The notes under the pieces were generated by a model, which was not told the DNA's origin, ran no database searches, and was given only the letters and a program-made list of their open reading frames with translations. From NCBI GenBank assembly GCA_026122225.1, contig JANEZZ010000399.1, positions 3,110,001-3,174,000 of the forward strand: a stretch of DNA of 64,000 nucleotides, written 5' to 3'. Every line of letters starts with the position of its first letter. Position 1 is the first letter of the stretch. The DNA comes from Heloderma charlesbogerti. Lineage: Eukaryota; Chordata; Lepidosauria; Squamata; Helodermatidae. Shown here piece by piece: positions 57,402 through 64,000 of the stretch. Position numbers and translations under genes: made by a program.

Positions 57402-59754
57402 CCTGGAATATCCATGAAAATCACCCTATGGAAGTTCACCCAGTAAGCAAGATGAACAATGTGATTATATAAATATTTGCATTGCAAAAAGTATAGTACA
57501 AAACTATGCAAGAAAATAACAGCTGTAACTAAATATATAAAACTACAAAAATTCTAACCCAACATAGGAATTTTGTGTTCATAGTGCAATGTACATATAA
57601 ATATGATGTTCAAAACAATTATTATGAGTTAATTGATCCAATCCAGTGTGGGTTCTGGAAAACATACAATCCCAGCTTAGTTCTGATGGGAGGCTAGTCT
57701 AATAACCTGTATCGGTTCCTCCTTAATCATGAAATGACCTATCCTTGCTACAGTTTGGTAAGTGACCATCAACTGTGATAACATTGGGTGAAGTACACAG
57801 TCAGTTAGAGACTGAGGATGCTACCAGACAGACATACTTTTATCACACCACTGCCCAACCTCATTCACAGAATTTTACAGGGGCCTCAGAAATCAGTGTC
57901 TTCAATATGTAGCCCTCCCATGCTTTCCAGATGCTTCTGTATTTTTTGTTGCCAGAATCTGTTAAGGAAGAAAAGAGGGAAAAGCTGTTTTAATTGTTAG
58001 TGCTAGGAGCCCTCATCTGGAAAAACCCTGAAGGTAGTAAAAAGGGGAGTATCTTGGTATTTCATCTTCACTTTCTCTCCATTAGGAAAGAACCAAATCC
58101 ATCATCTCTCACTGATTCAAAGAATGCTATTGTATTAAAACCCAGAAAAACATAGAACAGGGTAGTCCTACCTGTCTATACCATAGCTGAGTGTGATTAC
58201 AGGTTCAATGCAGCCGGCACACTGATATGAGTGCAAGGTTCTCCCATTGCACATTATTTTGACTCCTAGCAATAACGTTCCATGCAAGCTGGGAAAGTGC
58301 CATCGTGGATATGAACAGATGTGCCCTTATGTTAATCTTTGTTCATTTTTAAGGGGACCTGGTGCCATTGCCTTCCAGATACTTATGTTAAAGTGTGTTG
58401 TAGGGCGGAACTTTTGAATGCATGAGAAAAAACCCCCAACCCATATTGTCCAGATGAACTATCCCTGAGCTTTTATTGGGTTACAGATGGCTTGCTGGCT
58501 AGTCTAAAGGGAAATCAGTGCCACGAAACACTTTGAATGGCATTTCTCCCTCCCTCCTCCCTTTTTTGTTTCTGGCGTGGCCAACCATTGTCTGCAATAT
58601 GCCGCAGTGCCCTGAATTTATTGGGCCAATAAAATTTTGGAACAGCCTTGTTATACTGAATTGAATTAACATCTATCATCCACACACCTATGGAGTGTGC
58701 AGCTTCCAGAGCTTTTTACTACAGTAATATCCTTTAGCATTTATCCATTTTGGGGGGAAGGAACATGTCCTTTAATCTTATTTCCTATCTTGACTCTTAC
58801 ACCGATATCAGCATTTGGATCATTGCATGACTTAACTGTTCTCAGCTATGTCCAATCTGCATGATTTTTTAAAATGCAATTTCTTTCCAGTTTTCTGGCT
58901 AAGTCTATTTAACATGCTGTAGTTAGCCATAGCTGCTGTGCTGTAGCTAGACTTAGGCTGAATACAGAAAACCATTGACTGAGTGGTAAATCATCCAGGT
59001 GCTTTAAACCAATTGGTAAGCTGGTTGTCTACTTTGTCCTTCCAAAGTATGGATGATTTTACCATCCCTTGCTGTCCCAGATTTATTATCAGGTGCAAAT
59101 GTGAGGTAAAATTCTCCTCACTCATCACCTGGCAGGCCAAAACAGGAAACTTATATGGATAATCAAACTACTCTAGTGTAACATGCTCTTCTCAGTCATC
59201 CTGCTAAGTGACAAGGTGGATTTTACCACACTTCCTATTTATATGGTAGAATATATGGAGCTGGATCGTTGATGGAAGGGTTCTGCTCACAGAAGGTGTC
59301 TTGGCCCAATTTTCGGGTATCCCCCTCCTCCCCACACCACAACTCATCTCATTCAGCAGGATCCCTTGACCCTCTGTATACCATCTTCAGGAGACTGGAT
59401 GGACTGCCGTGGGGAGGAAGTAGCAGGGAAGTCCATTTCTATCAGCTCAATTGCACTTGCTTTAAAGGCAGCCTAGAAATAATTTTAGACAGACAGATAG
59501 ACCATTCAAACTCATGTGTCCCATACCTCTTTGATCCCTCTGTTAGGTGATACCAACTTTATCATAGATTCTGAATATCTGTGAGAGGGCTGGATTCTTC
59601 CAACCCATAGTTTAATGTCTTGTCAATATAGTGGCCACTTGGATTATCAAAGTTGAATGTTCCTGCCTTAGAGCACCCATGTCTTATATTAGACAGAATA
59701 TACAGCAACATCGCTGATATAAATCGAGAACACTGGGTTTGCTTACTTGGATTA
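57398..59754. other. Unique sequence
   Basis: No exon or repeat recognised in about 2.3 kb. Confidence 0.35.
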
Positions 59755-59870
59755 GGAGTGGGCAACTTGCAGTCTTCCAGATGTTTTGGCCTACATGTTC
59801 CCATATACTGTTTGGGTTGATGGGATTTGTAGACCAAAACATCCAGACCATCACATGTTGCCCACCCCTG
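59755..59870. repeat. Hairpin repeat, family A variant
   Basis: Left arm gagtgggcaacttgcagtct with 'ccagatgttttggcctac' pairs with the right arm 'gtagaccaaaacatcc' and acatgttgcccacccctg. The ends differ from the standard family A copies, suggesting a subfamily. Confidence 0.7.
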
Positions 59871-60983
59871 ACTTAGACAAATGTCTTAGCATGACAAGAT
59901 GTTTGATGTGTCAGCCGCCAAAAGGTAGGTGATGCAAAATAGGTAAAATCATGTAATTTATTGAACAACTGAACTTGTGTGTAGGAACCAAGGTTTTGAT
60001 ACAATGAATTTTTGAAACTCAAAAGGAACTTATCATGTTTTGAAATTCAGTGCTTACATACTCACGTTTGTTGTCTAGGGAATGTTTTCTACAACAATTT
60101 ATCTTCTGAGGAAACCTTTGCACATCTACTACAGAGCCCCTTTTCATAGCAGAGGATTCTGGGACATATTCTAGGACACCCACTCAGTTCACATGGGGCA
60201 CCGGCAGGGCTTGCTGGGTCTCACCATCCCCTACACCACCTGTGTGCTTAGAACACAATGCAGCTATGTAGTGCCAGAGACAATGGCAGGCTCTCACTTC
60301 AGTGAAACTTGTCCACCAGTAATTATCTTCTCATTTAGGAACACCTGAGGAACCCAGGGATTTTCTGAAACACAGCTTGAAAACTACCGTCTTATATCAA
60401 ACTGGGTTAGGACAATAATTTTCAAACTATATTCTGGAAAACACTGAGGTTTTTCAGAAGCTTTTCATGTGTCCTTAATGAGAAGATAATTACTTGTGGA
60501 TAAGCTTCCACCAGTAATTAGAGGTATTAGAGGCTTCTAACACCCTGACCAACCTAAATTGGCCTAAGAACAGATGTTTGACTCTCCACATTACATTCAA
60601 ATTATGACTTTTCTTCTGCTAATTGATTTGACAAATTCCATGTTCTTATTAAGGAACTTGACTTCCCAACAGCCTCTTGGAAAGTTTAAGAATCCTATAC
60701 ACTTCTAGTTAAAACCTTGGTCTACCGGTTTTCCCACAACAAATTTAACCAAAGCCTTGCTGCTTAATTTCCCTGTTTTCTCACTCTAACACCATCATCT
60801 GAAGACATAAATTTCATAGATTAGAAAATATTGCTCTGTACTGCAGCTTCCTGACAAGATTTTGCCTCCTCATATTAACCTTTACAAGCTTCATTACTTT
60901 TTTCTCAACTTCCCAACTACTGACATAATCAGCAGTCTGAGGGCTCAGTGGTGTCTTGAAGACACATAGATGCAATAGGGCAG
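59871..60983. other. Unique sequence
   Basis: No exon recognised. A weak inverted relation exists between 'ccaccagtaattatcttctcatt' (60312) and 'aatgagaagataattacttgtgg' (60478). Confidence 0.4.
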
Positions 60984-61113
60984 TTTTCCTCTACATAGTG
61001 CCATCCAAATAATTAGATTACAACTCCCATCATTTCTGGCCTTTGTCCATCCTGGCTGGGGCTGATGGGAGTTCTAATCCAAAATGTCTGGAGAGCACCA
61101 TGTTGGTGAAGGC
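60984..61113. repeat. Hairpin repeat, family A copy
   Basis: Inner arms tacaactcccatcatttctg and 'gatgggagttctaatccaaa' pair; outer arms are diverged. Confidence 0.65.
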
Positions 61114-61144
61114 TACAGTAGAGATACATTTATCAAGTCCATTT

Positions 61145-61208
61145 GGGGGTTGGACTCGATGGCCTTGTAGGCCCCTTCCAACCCTACTATTCTATGATTC
61201 TATGATTT
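61145..61208 (+). mobile_element. CR1 LINE 3' terminus
   Basis: It contains gggggttggactcgatggcc, 'ccccttccaaccctac' and the end 'attctatgattctatgatt'. This is the classic amniote CR1 3' end with its octamer-like repeats. Only the last ~64 bp remain. Confidence 0.85.
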
Positions 61209-61619
61209 AGTAAGAGCTCTCCCAGAATTCTCAGCTTCGTAGTTGTCAGCCCTTTCTCCATTATACGCTTGAGGGAAAGCAACTTTGTACAGCTGGATAG
61301 CCATTTTATCTTATCACAGTTTGCTCTTGTGTGGTAGAAGCCAGTTCAGACAGTAATCCAGTCAGGGCCTACAGTTCAAGGGGATACTCCATACTCATGA
61401 TGGGCTGGGGTCTGAAGGCCATAAATTTTGTCCTGAGAGAGCAATGCAATAGCAGGTAGTGGAGTACACAGGATGCTTTGTAGAATAAGAACAGATAAGA
61501 AGGACACTGGAATGTCGGTTATCTGGCAGATTGCTTTCCTCAATCTGTGATCATTAAGATCACCAGAGGAGGCTTTGCTGGTTATACTGCAACCTGCAAA
61601 TTGCTGTCTTACGGTAATC

Positions 61620-61950
61620 CAGAAATGGGCCTTCTTTGTGGTGGCACCCCCCATATCAAATGCCCTTCCCCCTAGTATTCAGGAAGCAGCAACTGTAGCT
61701 TGCTTTAGGTGTCAATTAAAGACCTATTTCATTATCCAGGCCTTCCCTGAGTAAGTGTGCTGCTCAGTTTGTTTCTTAATGATGGTGTTGTACTGGTTTT
61801 AATGTTTTTATAAATGTTTTATATACATGTTTTTGCATTTATTATATATTTTAATGTATATCACGATGTATTTTAATGTATTTTAATCTCAAACTGCTTA
61901 GAGGTTTAAACATAATATGGTAAGCAATATATAAACCTGTTAAATAAATA
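61620..61950 (+). mobile_element. CR1/L2-type LINE 3' end
   Basis: Plus-strand coding remnant (FFVVAPPISNALPPSI-like, then FRCQLKTYFIIQAFPE) followed by an AT-rich 3' UTR ending 'aacctgttaaataaata'. 5'-truncated. Confidence 0.75.
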
Positions 61951-62049
61951 AGGGTGCAATCCTATGTATGCTTAGGCATAAAAAGACCTACAACTCCCAG
62001 CTATGCTTCCCATATTTTTTCTGTCTAAACATACATAGGATTGTGCCCT
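61951..62049. repeat. Hairpin repeat, family B copy
   Basis: Arms agggtgcaatcctatgtatg and 'catacataggattgtgccct' pair. The loop is shortened. It directly follows the LINE tail. Confidence 0.75.
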
Positions 62050-62675
62050 AGATTAGAATAAGGAATTATATGGGATTCCCTATGGGAATATGGAATGAGT
62101 GAGCAACAACACACCAGGATAATTCTAGTGGCTCAGGGTGGAAGGATAAGACAACTTGGGAGTTTATTTGGGAGGAGAGGGCAGGTGTTCATCCCAGTAC
62201 CTATTAGCAGGTACCCAAACTGTTTCCAGGGACAGGTGTTGTACTGTAGGCACCAAGTTGTTATATACAAGCTTGTCCTTCCTGTACATCCTTTTTTCCT
62301 CTTCCTCCTCCTTTTCTGTTGTTTTTTTTCAGTGTCTGAGGTGAAAAAACATTCATAGGAATATAATACATTAAAGCTGTACAAATTTCAGCCCAATTCA
62401 GAAACATCCAGGATGGGCAATCTAAGGAAAATAAGCCACACATGGCTGCGCACGGGTTTTCCCTTGGAAAATTATTCTTCCAGAACAATCAGCCTCTGAA
62501 TGGGGCACCTGGCAACAGCATAAGCCTGCCTCCAATGGGGAAAGGTCTATGGGATATGGCCCATAGGCATTACGATGCCTAATCCTGCTCCATTAACTAA
62601 ATATTGATTAATTTCCATTCTATTAATCAGTTCCCATTAGTACTGGGGAGGGGAAACTGACTACATATTCAAAAC
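62050..62675. other. Unique sequence
   Basis: No exon or repeat recognised. Confidence 0.35.
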
Positions 62676-62862
62676 AGTGTGGTGTAGTGGTTAGAGTGTT
62701 GGACTAGGGAAACTCAGACTCTAGTCCCCCTCAGCCATGAAGCTCACTGGGTGATTTTGGGCCAGTCACTGACTCTCACTCTACTTATCTCACAGGGTTG
62801 CTGTGAGTATAAAATGGAGAGGAAGAGGATCATCTTTGGAGGCATGGTGGGGTATAAATGGA
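62676..62862 (+). mobile_element. CORE/MIR-type SINE
   Basis: The tRNA-like head gtggtgtagtggttagagtg leads into a core reading gggtgattttgggccagtca, 'ctctac…ctcacagggttgctgtgag' and 'ataaaatggagagg'. That is the conserved CORE segment of MIR-class SINEs with an L2-like tail. Confidence 0.8.
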
Positions 62863-63526
62863 AATAATAACAATTACAACAACAGTACATTTCTTCACCG
62901 AGGAAAAAGAGTGCTGCTTTAAAACGGCAGAAAGGGCCCTCTGTTTACAGAAGCTGTCCAGTATAGAGGAACAATTGAACAGATGCCACGGACAGCGGAA
63001 CGCTGTTATAAGAAAAATTGGCCTGAGACCTCTTCAGATCTCAAGCACCTGTTGTGTTAGGGGTAGTGAAAATCTAATGGAAAGGATGACATCTTCCATC
63101 ATACTGGATTAAAAACAAAACTATAGTCTATGGGAGATGAGCAGGAGCTACACCTTCCAGCAGAGATAAGCAGTGAGGGTGAGAGAGAGATGGCTTTTTA
63201 GGCTTTTCCTTGCCTTCAGTTTTCTCCACTTAACTTTTAGATTAACCTTTCCTCTTTCCAGGGCCCTAACCCTCCACAGGTCACAGGTGATGGTTGTTAT
63301 CCTGCTGCTTTAAAGGGGAATTTACCCTGCTGCCCCATCACCCCCAGCCCTACCCACCTCTACACCTTAAAGCTCTTTTGTTCCATCTGAGCTGATTTTT
63401 AGAGAGCAGCTCAGATTTGATAGCTGTAGATGCAGAGTGAAAAGAACACCCAGGTTCCTCACGCTTCCTGTTCCTCTGAAGTATTGCCAGGTCTGTAGTA
63501 TAAGTTTTGCATCTTCCCTGACTGGA
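62863..63526. other. Unique sequence
   Basis: The 84-residue plus-strand ORF at 62858-63112 begins in the SINE tail and has no recognisable domain. Confidence 0.35.
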
Positions 63527-63708
63527 ATGGGTAGCTCAGTGGCAGAGCATATTCTATGCATACGGAAGGTCCAGGGTTCACGACTTCACAGCATCTCCAG
63601 GTAGATCTGGGAGAGACCCCTGTCTGAAAACCTGGAGAGCTGCTACCAGTCAGTATCAACAATACTGGTCCAGATGGTCTGACTCCATTGAAACTAGTTT
63701 CCTATTGA
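63527..63708 (+). mobile_element. tRNA-derived SINE, best copy
   Basis: A-box gtagctcagtggcagagca and B-box-like ccagggttcacgac are legible. The body 'gacccctgtctgaaaacctg' and 'gagagctgctaccagtcagt' and an end 'ggtctgactcc…ttcctat' follow. Confidence 0.8.
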
Positions 63709-64000
63709 ATATTTTATATAGGATGCTATTGAGATGCAGATCAGGGAAACAGTGCTGGGTGAAAGTGTTAAAAAACAACAAAAGTCTCCCAGCACCATTG
63801 ATACAATCAAATTCAGAGTTCCCAGAATCCATTCTAAAATGGAAGAAAACAAAAACACTGAATAGGAGATAGATCTGATCACACAGATTTCCCAAGTCAC
63901 ACTTGGTTTGCCCTCAGTGCACATTGGCAGTTGATGTGGGTTAAAATTCTCCTTAACATTTGGTGGGATGATACAAATGCTCAAACTACCTCTCAGGCTG
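63709..64000. other. Unique sequence at the window edge
   Basis: Nothing recognised. Confidence 0.35.

Noticed and set aside
63527..63600. Functional tRNA gene
   Set aside because: A and B boxes are present but no clover-leaf with matched acceptor stem forms, and it continues into the shared SINE body.
1..64000. CRISPR array, bacterial operon or prophage
   Set aside because: No regularly spaced repeats with unique spacers, no ribosome binding sites or dense long ORFs. The repeats are those of an amniote genome.

Overview
The window looks like a 64-kb piece of a squamate reptile (lizard-like) nuclear genome. The case for this is the mix of repeats. There are 3' ends of a BovB (RTE) LINE, many 5'-truncated CR1/L2-type LINEs, a SINE head derived from 5S rRNA, tRNA-derived and CORE/MIR-type SINEs, a degenerate tyrosine-recombinase (DIRS/Ngaro-like) retrotransposon, non-autonomous hAT-like elements and several hairpin-forming short repeats. 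Microsatellites are common. No open reading frame can be defended as a host protein-coding gene; nearly all the longer ORFs lie in simple sequence or in decayed transposons.

The only strong sign of a host gene is a CpG-rich block at about 14.4-15.9 kb. On the minus strand it ends in two good splice donors (intron starts at 14612 and 14520). I read it as the promoter and first, probably non-coding, exon of an unidentified gene transcribed leftwards. On that reading 1-14.5 kb is its first intron and 16-64 kb is upstream or intergenic sequence. A repeat-free stretch at 13.02-13.40 kb, rich in TAAT-type motifs, could be an intronic regulatory element.

Layout: 1-14.4 kb is mostly unique sequence with short hairpin repeats and (CA), (GT)(GA) and (GATA) microsatellites. 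14.4-15.9 kb is the CpG island. 17.7-22.5 kb is LINE-rich; a minus-strand CR1/L2 element (19.54-22.48 kb) carries a hAT-like insertion with an 8-bp target duplication and a solo LTR with a perfect 5-bp target duplication. 22.7-34.5 kb has SINEs, LINE tails, a dense palindromic cluster (28.9-29.5 kb) and the 5S-derived SINE head. 37.7-38.6 kb has a BovB 3' end and a probable LTR. 41.1-45.9 kb is a decayed DIRS/Ngaro-like element (RNase H, two SGNH-hydrolase remnants, tyrosine recombinase) bounded by an 86-bp direct repeat. 50.8-56.4 kb holds several non-autonomous hAT-like elements, one nested in another and one containing multi-level palindromes. The remainder is unique sequence with a few SINEs and LINE tails.

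The most unusual points are the 86-bp flanking duplication around the DIRS/Ngaro-like element, a 36-codon unit repeated four times inside its SGNH region, the nested palindromes at 53.57-53.87 kb, and the set of hAT-like elements with legible 8-bp target duplications.
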